DNA from: Opitutaceae bacterium | Lineage (GTDB): Bacteria; Verrucomicrobiota; Verrucomicrobiia; Opitutales; Opitutaceae | Length of the DNA: 64,000 nt | Assembly: GCA_027485815.1 (NCBI GenBank) | Contig: JAIXQE010000069.1 | Span: 57,963 to 121,962 of the forward strand | Direction: 5' to 3' | Part shown: piece after piece, positions 8,822 to 20,794 of the stretch | Layout of the letters: each line of letters starts with the position of its first letter | Position numbering within the stretch: position 1 is the stretch's first letter | Made by a program: the position numbers and the translations under genes | Notes under the pieces: generated by a model | Told to the model about the DNA's origin: nothing | Database searches by the model: none | What the model saw: the letters and a program-made list of their open reading frames with translations, nothing else

Positions 8822-10786
8822 TCAGAATCCGCGCTCGAGGGCAAGGAACAGGCCGCGGCCGATCGCCGGGTAGCCGTGGACCTCCTCGTAGCGCTCGGCG
8901 AGCGCGTTCTCGAGCCGCGCGCGCAGGGACCACGCGGAGGACAACCGCTGTTCCGCATAGAGGCGCGCCACCGCGTAATCCTCGCCATCGATCGTACGGA
9001 AGGTGCGGGCGTGGACGTCCTCGCGCTGGCCCAGCGCGGCGAGTCCCGCGCCCGCGCTGAAGCCCCCGCCCCATGCCCGCCACAAGTCGAGCCCGCCACG
9101 GTGCCGTGGGCGGCGCAGGAGCCGGGACCCCGTGGTGAGGTTTTCGGCGTCGAGGTACGCATAATGACCGGTGATCGCGGCGGTCTCCCCCCAGCGGAGG
9201 CGCCACGTGAGCTCCCAGCCCCGGGTCCGGGCGCGCAGGATGTTCTCCACGCTGCGGAAATCGCGGGTGCTCGCGATCAGGTCCCGCAGGCCGAGCTCGA
9301 AGCGGGTCAGGCCGACGGTCCAGCGGCCGCCCCCTCCACGCCACTCGCCCCCAAGCTCCCAGCCCCGGGCGCGCTCCGGCCGGAGTCCGGGATTGCCGCG
9401 GTAGAACGCGCTTTGCCCGTAGAGATCAAGAAAGCTGGGCGAGCGGAAGCCGGTCCCGAAACCCGCTCCCCACCGCAGCGCCGAGCCGGGTGGCGCCCAC
9501 GCAGCGCTGGCCCGGCCGGTGGTGGCGCGGCCGAAGGTGTCGAAGTCGTCGTTGCGAACCCCGATGCCGAGGTGCAGCTCGGGGCGGGGGCGGAACTCGT
9601 CCTGGAGGAAGACCGCGCCCAGGCGCTGCCGGCGGTTGATGTTGCCGAAACCCGTATTCCGAGTGTGGTTTGCCTCGAGCGTGGCACCGCCCAGGAGGGT
9701 GTGGCCGGACCAGCCGCGAAAGGTGGACTGCGCATCCAGCACGCCCCGCCGGTTCGTGACCCGCGTCTCCGCCGTCGGACGCGGTGCGGGAAAGGGGCTG
9801 ACCGCCACGAAGCGGCGGTCCTGCCCCCCCAGGAGCAGACGCGTCTGCCAGGGTCCCCGGGCCCATTGCAGCTGGGCCGTCGCGAGCAGGTTTTCCTCGC
9901 GCTCGCGGTTGTCGGGGTCGTTGGTGAACCGATCCCCGGGCGAGCCATAGGCCCCGCGAAACCAGCGCAGCGTGGCCGTGGCCTCGAGCCCCGGCCGCAC
10001 CGTACGGTCCACCCGCAACACCGCGTTGTGGGACGTGAAGGCGTTGTTCGTCCGCTCATTCCGCGTGCGGCCGCCCCGCAGCGAGAGGTTCCACGCCTGC
10101 GCCCCACGGGCCCCTTGCGCGCTCACCGCCCCCTGAAAGGTGCCGAAACTCCCGGCCTCCACGACGACGCGTCCTGACGGAGCCCCTTGCCCTCGCGCCG
10201 CCCGCAACGCAATCAGGCCGCCCACCGCCTCACCGCCGTAGAGCGTGCTCTGCGGCCCGTGGCTGACCTCCAGGCTGTCGCACGCCCCCAGACAGGACCC
10301 GCCGAGGAAGACCGCGTAGTCCGTGTTGGGGTCATTGAGCCGCAGTCCGTCGACCAGCAGGAGCGTCTGGTTCGAGTTCGCCCCGCGGGTAAAGACCGAG
10401 GTGATCATCCCGGCCGCCCCCGAAGTCACGGCCGGCACGCCGGTCACCTGCCGCAGCGCATCGGACAGCGAGGTAATCTGCCGGCGCGCCAGTTCCTCCG
10501 GCGTCAGCCAACCGGAGCTCGGGGCGCCTACCCCTGCTGCCTCGGCGCCCCGGGAGGCCCGAAACACGAAGGGCGGCAAGGCTTCCGGAGCCTGCGCCCG
10601 CAGCTCCACGACGAGGACCAGCGCCAGCAGCGCAGCGGAAAAGAGATCGCCCCACGCGCCCCGGCTTCGCCTGCCTGCTGCAAAACTCCGGCGATAATCC
10701 CCGGTGGAACAAGCGGCGCGCGAGGCTGGGCGGAACAGGAACACGGCTCCGCAATGACCTTCTGGCTCTGGATGTAAAGAACGCAT
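8822..10786 (-). CDS. BtuB-like TonB-dependent receptor (probable cobalamin or similar cofactor uptake)
   Basis: This is an outer-membrane receptor of about 654 residues, the size of BtuB/FepA-type receptors and smaller than the two at the left end. A hydrophobic export core (LFSAALLALVLVVELRAQA) precedes the plug, which shows ITSLSDALRQVTGVPAV, FTRGANSNQTLLLVDGLRLND and HGPQSTLYGGEAVGG. The barrel ends with Phe (LFLALERGF). The start is uncertain: ATG 10786 leaves a long hydrophilic lead of about 45 residues before the signal core, and a GTG at 10744 is an alternative. The plug has a BtuB-like look, and the gene is divergent from cobalamin-dependent metH with about 59 bases between them. Cobalamin as ligand is therefore a reasonable inference, but it is not proved, and I could not find a convincing cobalamin riboswitch. 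Confidence 0.8.
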   Translation of the reverse strand: MRSLHPEPEGHCGAVFLFRPASRAACSTGDYRRSFAAGRRSRGAWGDLFSAALLALVLVVELRAQAPEALPPFVFRASRGAEAAGVGAPSSGWLTPEELARRQITSLSDALRQVTGVPAVTSGAAGMITSVFTRGANSNQTLLLVDGLRLNDPNTDYAVFLGGSCLGACDSLEVSHGPQSTLYGGEAVGGLIALRAARGQGAPSGRVVVEAGSFGTFQGAVSAQGARGAQAWNLSLRGGRTRNERTNNAFTSHNAVLRVDRTVRPGLEATATLRWFRGAYGSPGDRFTNDPDNREREENLLATAQLQWARGPWQTRLLLGGQDRRFVAVSPFPAPRPTAETRVTNRRGVLDAQSTFRGWSGHTLLGGATLEANHTRNTGFGNINRRQRLGAVFLQDEFRPRPELHLGIGVRNDDFDTFGRATTGRASAAWAPPGSALRWGAGFGTGFRSPSFLDLYGQSAFYRGNPGLRPERARGWELGGEWRGGGGRWTVGLTRFELGLRDLIASTRDFRSVENILRARTRGWELTWRLRWGETAAITGHYAYLDAENLTTGSRLLRRPRHRGGLDLWRAWGGGFSAGAGLAALGQREDVHARTFRTIDGEDYAVARLYAEQRLSSAWSLRARLENALAERYEEVHGYPAIGRGLFLALERGF

Positions 10787-10845
10787 CAACCCATTTGGAT
10801 ACGTAGATATGTCACTTGCCACCCACTGGGGCAAAAGCCAAACCG

Positions 10846-11937
10846 ATGCCCGAAATGACCGTTTCCCCTCCCGCCGCCTCCGCCCGTGACGACGCCTTTC
10901 GCCGGCTCTTCGCCGGGCGCATCGTGGTGTTGGACGGGGCGATGGGCTCGATGATCCAAGGCTATGGCCTGCAAGAGTCCGATTTCCGTGGGGAAAAGTT
11001 CGCCGCCCACCCGCAGGACCTGAAGGGCAACAACGACCTGCTTTGCCTGACCCGGCCGGACGTCATCGAGGGCATTCACCGGGCCTATTTCGACGCCGGC
11101 GCCGACCTCGTCGAGACCAACACGTTCAGCAGCACGTCGATCGCGATGGCGGACTACCGCTGCGAACCGTGGGTCCGGGACATGAACCTGGCGGCGGTCG
11201 CGTGCGCCCGCCGGGCAGCGGAGGCCGCGGAGAAGGCCACGCCGGGACGGCGTTGCTTCGTGGCGGGAGCGATCGGGCCCCTCAACCGCACGCTCTCGAT
11301 GTCCCCGGATGTCAACCGGCCCGAGTACCGGGCGGTGACGTGGGAGCAGGTCGTCGGCGCGTACACCGAGCAGCTCGAGGCGTTGCTCGATGGCGGCGTC
11401 GACGCCCTGCTGGTCGAGACGATCTTCGACACGCTGAACGCGAAGGCCGCGCTCTTCGCGATCGCGGAGGTGCAGGAGCGGCGAGGTCCCGCGGCCCGGG
11501 TCCCGGTCCTCGTGAGCGTGACCATCACCGACGCCTCCGGCCGCACCCTATCCGGCCAGACGATCAACGCGTTTTATCACAGCGTGGCCCACGCGCAGCC
11601 GTTCTCGGTGGGCATCAACTGCGCGCTCGGCGGTGAGGCGATGCGGCCGTACGTCGAGGAACTCTCCCGCATCGCGGGTTGCTACGTCTCCTGCTATCCC
11701 AATGCGGGCCTGCCGAACGCGTTCGGCGGCTACGACGAGACCCCGGAAGACATGGCGCGGGTGCTCGGCGATTTCGCCCGTCAGGGCTGGGTCAACCTCG
11801 TGGGCGGGTGCTGCGGGTCCACCCCGGCGCACATCGCGGCCATTGCCGCGGCCGTCCGCGGGGTGGCGCCGCGGCCCATCCCGCCCGCGCGCCGCGCGCT
11901 GCGGCTGAGCGGGCTCGAACCCCTGGAGATCACCTGA
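10846..11937 (+). CDS. metH: Methionine synthase, homocysteine-binding module (N-terminal half of split MetH)
   Basis: This 363-residue protein matches the first module of cobalamin-dependent methionine synthase, which binds and activates homocysteine through zinc. Family motifs are LDGAMGSMIQ near the start, NDLLCLTRPDVI, ETNTFSST and AIGPLNRTLS. The zinc ligands are Cys259 (INCALG) and Cys322/Cys323 (GGCCGSTPAHI). The start ATG 10846 places the motif at the usual distance; ATG 10855 is also possible. The protein stops at TGA 11935-11937, directly after the conserved linker SGLEPLEIT that normally runs on into the folate module. The remaining modules follow 6 bases later in the same frame. 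Cytoplasmic; methionine and one-carbon metabolism. Confidence 0.92.
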   Translation: MPEMTVSPPAASARDDAFRRLFAGRIVVLDGAMGSMIQGYGLQESDFRGEKFAAHPQDLKGNNDLLCLTRPDVIEGIHRAYFDAGADLVETNTFSSTSIAMADYRCEPWVRDMNLAAVACARRAAEAAEKATPGRRCFVAGAIGPLNRTLSMSPDVNRPEYRAVTWEQVVGAYTEQLEALLDGGVDALLVETIFDTLNAKAALFAIAEVQERRGPAARVPVLVSVTITDASGRTLSGQTINAFYHSVAHAQPFSVGINCALGGEAMRPYVEELSRIAGCYVSCYPNAGLPNAFGGYDETPEDMARVLGDFARQGWVNLVGGCCGSTPAHIAAIAAAVRGVAPRPIPPARRALRLSGLEPLEIT

Positions 11938-11943
11938 CCCGCC

Positions 11944-14604
<2,661 letters not shown>

Positions 14605-14668
14605 ACGGCGGCGGCCGGGGTTGACCTCGATGCACCGGGCGGAAAACCTCCCGCGCATCCCTCCCCCC

Positions 14669-15595
14669 ATGCGCCCCCTGCCCCGCTCCTGCCGCTTCCT
14701 TTTCCTGCTGGCCCTCCTCGCCGTTCCGCCCCTCGCGGCCGCACCCGCCGCGGCGAAGCGCGTCCTGCTCATCGCGGGCACGATGAGCCACGGGCCCGGT
14801 GCGCACGAGCACAACGCCGGCGTGCTCCTCCTCCAGAAGTGCCTCGCGGGGGTCCCCGGGCTCCGCGCGGACGTCTCGCTCAACGGGTGGCCCAAGGATC
14901 CGGCCGCCCTCGCCGGAGTCGACGCGGTGATCCTCTACTGCGACGGCGGCGTGAAGCACCTCGCCCTCGCGGACAACCGGCTCGGCGTGCTGAGCGGCCT
15001 CGCGCGCCGGGGCGTCGGGATCGGTTGCATCCACTACGCGGTGGAGCCGACCAAGGAGCAGGGCCAGGCCGAGTTCCTCGAGATGATCGGAGGAGCGTTC
15101 GAGACCGACTGGTCGGTTAACCCCCACTGGGACGCGCACTTCAAGTCGCTGCCGGTACATCCGGTAACCCGCGGCGTGCAGCCGTTCACGATCCGGGACG
15201 AGTGGTACTTCAACATGCGGTTCAAGCCGGGGATGAGCGGGGTCACGCCGCTGCTCGTCGCGATCCCGGACGCGTCGACCGTTTCCCGGCCAGACGGCCG
15301 CCACTCCGGCAACCCCGCCGTGCGGGCGCTGGTGGCCCGCGGCGAGGGGACGGTGGTCGCGTGGGCGCACGAGCGTCCGGATGGCGGCCGCGGTTTCGGC
15401 TTCACCGGCGCGCACTACCACGCCAACTGGGGCCACGACGACTTCCGCCGCCTCGTGCTGAACGCGATCCTCTGGCTCGCGAAGCTGGAAGTGCCGGCTG
15501 ACGGGGTGGCTTCGAAGGTGACCGCGGAGGATCTGGCGGCCAACCTGGATCCGAAGCCGCCCGCGAAGGCGAAGGCCGCGAAGAAGGCGCCCTGA
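14669..15595 (+). CDS. ThuA-like domain protein, secreted
   Basis: This 308-residue protein starts at ATG 14669, right before a signal peptide (CRFLFLLALLAVPPLAAA). The mature part has the ThuA / class-I glutamine-amidotransferase-like fold: strand VLLIAGTMSHGPGAHEH, then VDAVILYCDGG, GVGIGCIHYAVEPTKE, the HPVTRGVQPF insert, a Trp/Tyr-rich DEWYFNMRF and the end GFGFTGAHYHANWGHDDFRRLVLNAILWLA. In Verrucomicrobia and Planctomycetes such proteins are common, usually exported, and accompany carbohydrate genes; the biochemical role is undefined. A Lys/Ala-rich tail ends the protein. It lies 64 bases downstream of metH and is convergent with the spermidine-synthase-like gene. Confidence 0.85.
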   Translation: MRPLPRSCRFLFLLALLAVPPLAAAPAAAKRVLLIAGTMSHGPGAHEHNAGVLLLQKCLAGVPGLRADVSLNGWPKDPAALAGVDAVILYCDGGVKHLALADNRLGVLSGLARRGVGIGCIHYAVEPTKEQGQAEFLEMIGGAFETDWSVNPHWDAHFKSLPVHPVTRGVQPFTIRDEWYFNMRFKPGMSGVTPLLVAIPDASTVSRPDGRHSGNPAVRALVARGEGTVVAWAHERPDGGRGFGFTGAHYHANWGHDDFRRLVLNAILWLAKLEVPADGVASKVTAEDLAANLDPKPPAKAKAAKKAP

Positions 15596-15610
15596 GCGCC
15601 CCCCCGCGGC

Positions 15611-17857
15611 TCACTTCATGATCGAATAGAGGCTCGCGAAGTCGTCGGTCCAGAGCGGGGCATCACGGCGTTCCGCGGGGGAATCGGCGGCCGTGCGCAG
15701 CGCTTCCTGCCCGAGGAAGGACTGGTCCCGCGTGAGGATCATCCAGGTTGTGGCGTAAACCCACCACTCGGGCTCCCGGTCGTCCGAGATGGCCGCGACG
15801 CCGTAGCCGAACTCGGCCGCCAGCCGCTCGACCACGGGACGGAGGTCAAGGTACCGGTTGGAGATGTGGATCGCGAGCACGCCGCCGGGGCGCAGCAGAC
15901 GCTCGTAGACCGCGAACGCCTCGCGGGTGAGCAGGTGGACCGGGATGGCGTCGCTGGAGAAGGCATCGAGCGCGAGCAGGTCGAAGACGGGCGGCTGGCC
16001 GCCGGCGATCTCCCGCTCCATCACGAGGCGCGCATCGCCCATCGCGACCTCCACCGTGCCGAGGCAGTAATCCAGGTACTTGAAATGGGCGCGCGCCAGT
16101 TGTTCCACCGCCGGGTTGATCTCGTAGATCCGGAGCGAATCGCCCTTGCGGGCGTAGGCCGCCAGCGTGCCGGTGCCGAGCCCGACGAGGCCGAGGCGGC
16201 GCGGGCCGGGCGGCAGTAGGTTCAGGGCGATGCCCACCCCGCTGGACTCGCTGTAGTAGGTCGTGGGGAGCACGGACTTCTCGGGCTTGGTGAACTGAAG
16301 CCCGTGCGTCGTCGCCCCGTGCAGCAGGAGGTGGTAGTTGTCCTCGGCATCGCCGGGGTTGTAGTCGAGCACCTTGAGCGTGCCGTAGAAGTTGCGGGAC
16401 GCGCTGAGCGTGTTGGCGCTGCGGTCGTTCCACCCGGCCGCGAAGACCGCGCCGAGCCCGACGCAGAGCGCCATCAGGAAACCACCCATCCGAGGCACCC
16501 ATGGGTCCAGGAGGCGCCAGCGGCGGAAGTCCAGCAACAGCAGCGGCAGCAGGAGCAAGCCGCCGGCCAGGTAGGGCCAGCGGTCGCGGCCGAGGGCCAG
16601 CAGCTCGGCGCCAAAGCCCTCCCCTCCGTCGAAAGCCGCGCGCAATCCGGCGGTGGCGAAGGGCAAGGCCAGGGCTCCAACCGCGGCGGCGAGGGCGATC
16701 TCGCGGCTGCGGTGCCGGAAGCAGAGCACCCCGATCAGGTAGCTGAGGAGCCAGAGCCCGACCTGCAGCTCCCGGTAGTCATCGAACACGGCCGGCCCGA
16801 CGATCGCGACCAGGAATCCCCCGAGGGCGCCGCCAAGCGAGATGTGCAGGAAATAGGAGGTCAGGCCGCGGGGCGCGGGCTTCAGGCGATAGAGTTCCCC
16901 GTGACACACCATGCAGGCGAGGAACAGCACGACGTTGTAGAGGATGATCTGCAGCCGCATCGGCGCATCGGTGCCCGCCGGGATCAGGAGCGCGATCGCG
17001 GCCGCGCCCGGGACCAGCAAGGCGAGGAATAGCCCCCGGTGATACCAACGGTCGTGGTCGAAGCAGATGATGAACGACAGGAGGTACAGGCTCAGCGGCA
17101 GCACCCAGAGGAACGGAATGACCGCCACCTCCTGGCAGAGCTTGTTGGTCGTCGCCAGCAGCAGCACCGAGGCCACCAGGGGCAGCGCGATCCACAGCAG
17201 ACGGTCCACGGCGGAAACCTCGGCCTCCGGCTCGTCCGCGCGGCCGGCCGCGGCGGTCCGGTCCTCCGCCGCCGGCGCCAGCCGCCACACCAGCCAAGCA
17301 CAGACCGTGCAGCAGAGCACGAAGCCGACGAGGCCCCACGACCACATCGCCGCCTGCGCCTGGCGCGTGAACCGGACCTCGAAGAAGGCGGGATAGCTGA
17401 GCAGGGCGAGCAGCGAACCGACGTTGGAGAGCGCGTAGAGCCGGTACGGGGAGACCCCGGGTTGCGTCTGACTGAACCACCGCTGCATCAGCGGCCCGGT
17501 CGAGGAAAGCACGAAGTACGGCACGCCGATGGAGGCTGCCAGCAGCAGCAGGATCTGGACGTTGGGATCGCCGTCCGTCCGCACCCGCCAGGACTCCGAG
17601 GGCGTGATCGGCAGGAGCGCGAGCGCCACCGCCAGCAATGCGAGGTGGAGGATCACCTGCCGCCGCGGACTAAGGCGGGAGGTGGAAAAATGCGCGTAGG
17701 CGTACCCCGCGAGGAGCAACGTCTGAAAGAAGAGGAGGCACGTGGTCCACACGCCGGGACCGCCGCCGAACCACGGCAGGATGTATTTCCCGATCAGGGG
17801 CTGGACCTGGAACAGGAGGAAGGCGCCGGTGAAGATCGTGAGCGCGAAGGGAAGCAT
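15611..17857 (-). CDS. Integral membrane protein with C-terminal spermidine-synthase-like domain
   Basis: This 748-residue protein starts at ATG 17857, followed immediately by the first membrane helix (ALTIFTGAFLLFQVQPLIG). The first roughly 490 residues contain many hydrophobic helices, with several charged loops between them. The last 250 residues form a class-I methyltransferase-like spermidine-synthase domain: LGLVGLGTGTLAAY, the acidic strand end YEINPAVEQLAR, DARLVMERE, the catalytic-loop-like LLALDAFSSDAIPVHLLT, and GVLAIHISNRYLDL. Membrane-fused spermidine-synthase-like proteins of this architecture are widespread in bacteria, and their true substrate is generally unknown. Aminopropyl transfer should not be assumed. 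It is about 8 kb from the polyamine cluster and transcribed downstream of valS with 67 bases between. Confidence 0.85.
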   Translation of the reverse strand: MLPFALTIFTGAFLLFQVQPLIGKYILPWFGGGPGVWTTCLLFFQTLLLAGYAYAHFSTSRLSPRRQVILHLALLAVALALLPITPSESWRVRTDGDPNVQILLLLAASIGVPYFVLSSTGPLMQRWFSQTQPGVSPYRLYALSNVGSLLALLSYPAFFEVRFTRQAQAAMWSWGLVGFVLCCTVCAWLVWRLAPAAEDRTAAAGRADEPEAEVSAVDRLLWIALPLVASVLLLATTNKLCQEVAVIPFLWVLPLSLYLLSFIICFDHDRWYHRGLFLALLVPGAAAIALLIPAGTDAPMRLQIILYNVVLFLACMVCHGELYRLKPAPRGLTSYFLHISLGGALGGFLVAIVGPAVFDDYRELQVGLWLLSYLIGVLCFRHRSREIALAAAVGALALPFATAGLRAAFDGGEGFGAELLALGRDRWPYLAGGLLLLPLLLLDFRRWRLLDPWVPRMGGFLMALCVGLGAVFAAGWNDRSANTLSASRNFYGTLKVLDYNPGDAEDNYHLLLHGATTHGLQFTKPEKSVLPTTYYSESSGVGIALNLLPPGPRRLGLVGLGTGTLAAYARKGDSLRIYEINPAVEQLARAHFKYLDYCLGTVEVAMGDARLVMEREIAGGQPPVFDLLALDAFSSDAIPVHLLTREAFAVYERLLRPGGVLAIHISNRYLDLRPVVERLAAEFGYGVAAISDDREPEWWVYATTWMILTRDQSFLGQEALRTAADSPAERRDAPLWTDDFASLYSIMK

Positions 17858-17924
17858 GCGGGGGCCGGGGGTAAGGAGGAATGGCGCGCCGGGGGGCGCG
17901 GACGCGGGAGGGGGTGGTCGGCGC

Positions 17925-20663
17925 TCAGCCGGCGCCGAGCGCCTGTCGGAGACGTTCCAACTCGACGCGCTTCGCCTGCTGCTCGGCCAGTTGCCGCCGG
18001 GCACCCTCGAGCACCGCCGGCGGGGCCTTGCTCACAAACGCCGTGTTCGCGAGGCGCGCCTCCGTGGCGGCGATGTGCCGGCCGATCTGCTCCAATTCGC
18101 GGTCCAGCCGCACCCGCTCGGCGCCCGCATCCACCGAGCTGGCGAGATCCAGATACACCGTGCCCAGCGGGGTGACCGCGGCCGGAGCCCCGTCCACCTG
18201 CACGCGGCGCTGCACTTCCGCGGCCCCGACCATCCGCGCCACCTTGGCGAGATTGGCCTCGAGGATGCCCCAGTCGGCATCTCCAGCGGTCACCAGAAAA
18301 CGCACGTCGCGGCGGCTGGCCAGCTGGTGTTCCGCCTTGAGGGCGCGCACCGCGGAGACCCAGCCCTTGAGCCGTTCCACCGCGGTGATGGCGGCCGCAT
18401 CCAGGTGCAAGCCGTAGCTGCCGGACGCGGAGACGATCTGCGAGGCGTTCTCCAGCCGCGCGTCCTCGATGAAGGTTCCCGCCGGACCGTAGCCCAGCTG
18501 GGACCAGAGCTCCTCGGTGATGAACGGGATGAAGGGATGCAGGAGCAGGAGTGTCTGGCGCAGCACCAGGTCCTGGATCGCGAGGCAGTTGGCGCGGGTG
18601 TCCGGCGCCTGGAGGCGGGCCTTCGAGCCCTCGACGTACCAGTCGCAGAAGTCGTTCCAGAAGAATCCGTACAACTGCTGCGCGGCGGCGCTAAACTCGA
18701 ACTGCTGGAATTGCCGGTCCACCTCGCGCGTGGTCGAGAGGAGCCGGTCCAGCAGGGCGTGGTCGTCGGCGTCGAACCGCGCCGGATCGATCCGCGCGAA
18801 GATCGCCCGCAGCGAGCTGTTGTCGCCCGTCTCCCCGCTCATTTGGCGGAACCGGCAGGCGTTCCAGAGCTTGTTGCAGAAGTTCTTCCCGCTCTCGATC
18901 CGGTCCTCCTGGAACCGGATGTCCTGCCCCTGCGGCGCGATCGAGACGATCCCGAACCGGAGCCCGTCGGCGCCGTAGCGCTCGATGAGATCCAGCGGAT
19001 CGGGGGAATTGCCGAGGGACTTCGACATCTTGCGGCCCTGCGCGTCGCGGATGATGCCGGTGAAGTAAACGTGCCGGAACGGAATGCGCCGCTCGATGGG
19101 CTCCCCGGGGCGCATGAACTCAAGGCCCGCCATGATCATCCGCGCCACCCAGAAGAAGATGATGTCGGGCCCGGTGACCAGGGTCGTGGTCGGGTAGAAG
19201 TGATCGAGCCCGGCGGCGCGCTGGGCCGCGGGGTCCGGCCAGCCGAGGGTCGCGAACGGCCAGAGCCACGAGGACGCCCACGTGTCGAGCACGTCCTCCT
19301 CCTGCACCCAGTCGGCGGGATCCGCGGGCCCCTCCAGCGAGATGTGCACCTTGGCCGGATCGCGCAGGTCGGCCTCCGTGAGCGCGTCGCGGTCGAGGCC
19401 CCGGCGGTACCAGACGGGGATCCGGTGGCCCCACCAGAGCTGACGGCTGATGCACCAGTCCTGGATGTTCTCCAGCCAATGCAGGTAGACTTTGCTCCAG
19501 CGCTCGGGGTGGAAGCGAATGTGCCCGTCGCGCACGGCCGCCTTGGCCTCCTCCACCCGCGGGTAGCGCAGCCACCACTGCCAAGTGAGGCGCGGCTCGA
19601 CCGGAACGTCCGCGCGCTCGGAGTAGCCGACGTTGTTGGCGTAGGGCTCCTCGGCGACAAGCGCCCCGGACGCGCGGAGCAGCTCGGCGGCCAGCTTGCG
19701 GGCCGCGAACCGGTCCTTGCCCGCCAGTTCGGGCCCGGCGAGGTCGTTCATCTGGCCCGTGGCGGTGATCACCTCGATGGCGGGCAGGTGGTGACGGTTT
19801 CCGATCTCGAAGTCCGCCTTGTCATGCGCGGGGGTAATCTTGAGGGCCCCCGTGCCGAATTCCCGGTCCACGGCGGTGTCGGCGATGACCGGGATCTCGG
19901 CCGGTGGCCCGAGCGGGCGGCGCACCTTGCGGCCAATCCAGCCGGCGTACCGCGGATCGTCGGGGTGCACCGCGATGGCCGTGTCCCCTGGGATCGTCTC
20001 CGGCCGGGTGGTCTTGACCTCGAGGAAGAGGCCGGGCGCATCCACCCGCTCGTAGCGGACCCGGTAAAGGAAGCCGTTCACCGGCTTCATGATGACCTCC
20101 TCGTCGCTAAGGGCGGTCTGCGAGGCGGGGCACCAATTCACCATCCGCTTCCCGCGGTAGATGTGGCCGCGGCGGAATAGCTCCACGAACACCGTGAGCA
20201 CCGCGCGGGAATAGTGCGGGTCCATCGTGAACTGGGTCCGGTCCCAGTCGCAGGAGGCGCCGAGGCGCCGCAGTTGCTCGAGGATGATGTTGCCCTTCTC
20301 GTGGCGCCACGCCCACACCTGCTCGAGAAACTTCTCGCGGCCGAAGTCGTGGCGGGTCTTGCGCTGCTTGCGGAGCTCCCGCTCGACGACCGTCTGGGTG
20401 GCGATCCCGGCGTGATCCGTGCCCGGCAGCCACAGGGCGGCGTGTCCCTCGAGCCGGGCGCGGCGAATCAGGATGTCCTGGAGCGTGTTGTTGAGCACGT
20501 GGCCCATCGTGAGGACCCCGGTGACGTTGGGCGGCGGGATGACGATGGTGTAGGGCTCGCGGCCGGGCTCGGCGTGGGCGGCGAACTGGCGGGACGCCAG
20601 CCAGCTGGCGTACCACTTCCGTTCGACGTCACGGGGTTCGTAGCTCTTGGAGATTTCGGGCAT
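17925..20663 (-). CDS. valS: Valyl-tRNA synthetase
   Basis: This 912-residue cytoplasmic class-I aminoacyl-tRNA synthetase charges tRNA-Val. The start at ATG 20663 places the family opening (ISKSYEPRDVERKWY) at the N-terminus. The HIGH-equivalent is GVLTMGH, with Thr where most family members have His. The zinc/editing region contains WCPASQTALSDEEV, the CP1 editing domain follows (TTRPETIPGDTAIAVHP), and KMSKS is intact (GRKMSKSLGNSPDP). The anticodon-binding helical domain and a C-terminal coiled coil (DRELEQIGRHIAATEARLAN ... ARRQLAEQQAKRVELERLRQ) complete the enzyme. It is divergent from glnD with 131 bases between. Confidence 0.96.
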   Translation of the reverse strand: MPEISKSYEPRDVERKWYASWLASRQFAAHAEPGREPYTIVIPPPNVTGVLTMGHVLNNTLQDILIRRARLEGHAALWLPGTDHAGIATQTVVERELRKQRKTRHDFGREKFLEQVWAWRHEKGNIILEQLRRLGASCDWDRTQFTMDPHYSRAVLTVFVELFRRGHIYRGKRMVNWCPASQTALSDEEVIMKPVNGFLYRVRYERVDAPGLFLEVKTTRPETIPGDTAIAVHPDDPRYAGWIGRKVRRPLGPPAEIPVIADTAVDREFGTGALKITPAHDKADFEIGNRHHLPAIEVITATGQMNDLAGPELAGKDRFAARKLAAELLRASGALVAEEPYANNVGYSERADVPVEPRLTWQWWLRYPRVEEAKAAVRDGHIRFHPERWSKVYLHWLENIQDWCISRQLWWGHRIPVWYRRGLDRDALTEADLRDPAKVHISLEGPADPADWVQEEDVLDTWASSWLWPFATLGWPDPAAQRAAGLDHFYPTTTLVTGPDIIFFWVARMIMAGLEFMRPGEPIERRIPFRHVYFTGIIRDAQGRKMSKSLGNSPDPLDLIERYGADGLRFGIVSIAPQGQDIRFQEDRIESGKNFCNKLWNACRFRQMSGETGDNSSLRAIFARIDPARFDADDHALLDRLLSTTREVDRQFQQFEFSAAAQQLYGFFWNDFCDWYVEGSKARLQAPDTRANCLAIQDLVLRQTLLLLHPFIPFITEELWSQLGYGPAGTFIEDARLENASQIVSASGSYGLHLDAAAITAVERLKGWVSAVRALKAEHQLASRRDVRFLVTAGDADWGILEANLAKVARMVGAAEVQRRVQVDGAPAAVTPLGTVYLDLASSVDAGAERVRLDRELEQIGRHIAATEARLANTAFVSKAPPAVLEGARRQLAEQQAKRVELERLRQALGAG

Positions 20664-20794
20664 CGGCGCGGGGAGGTCGGTGGGCCGGGGAGCCAACCGG
20701 CGCCGCGGAGGAGTGGCAAGTGGTTTAAGCCCGCGTGGCGCAATCCGGCTTTGGACGTTGAAAGCGCGGGCGAAGCCTGTCCGATAACGGCCTT
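20664..20794. promoter_or_regulatory. Divergent promoter region valS / glnD
   Basis: These 131 bases hold both promoters. For glnD a possible -35 TTGAAA (20758-20763) and -10 GATAAC (20783-20788) are separated by 19 bases, which is slightly long. They would place the transcript start at or next to ATG 20795, making glnD nearly leaderless. I see no T-box-like or other riboswitch structure in front of valS. Confidence 0.3.

Noticed and set aside
10600..10980. Possible cobalamin riboswitch between the BtuB-like receptor and metH
   Set aside because: On the minus strand there are loose matches (a CCAGTGGGTGGCAAG segment and AGCCAGAAGGTC), but the conserved core boxes are not present together in correct order and spacing. 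A covariance search with the cobalamin model would decide; a significant hit on the minus strand would reverse this.
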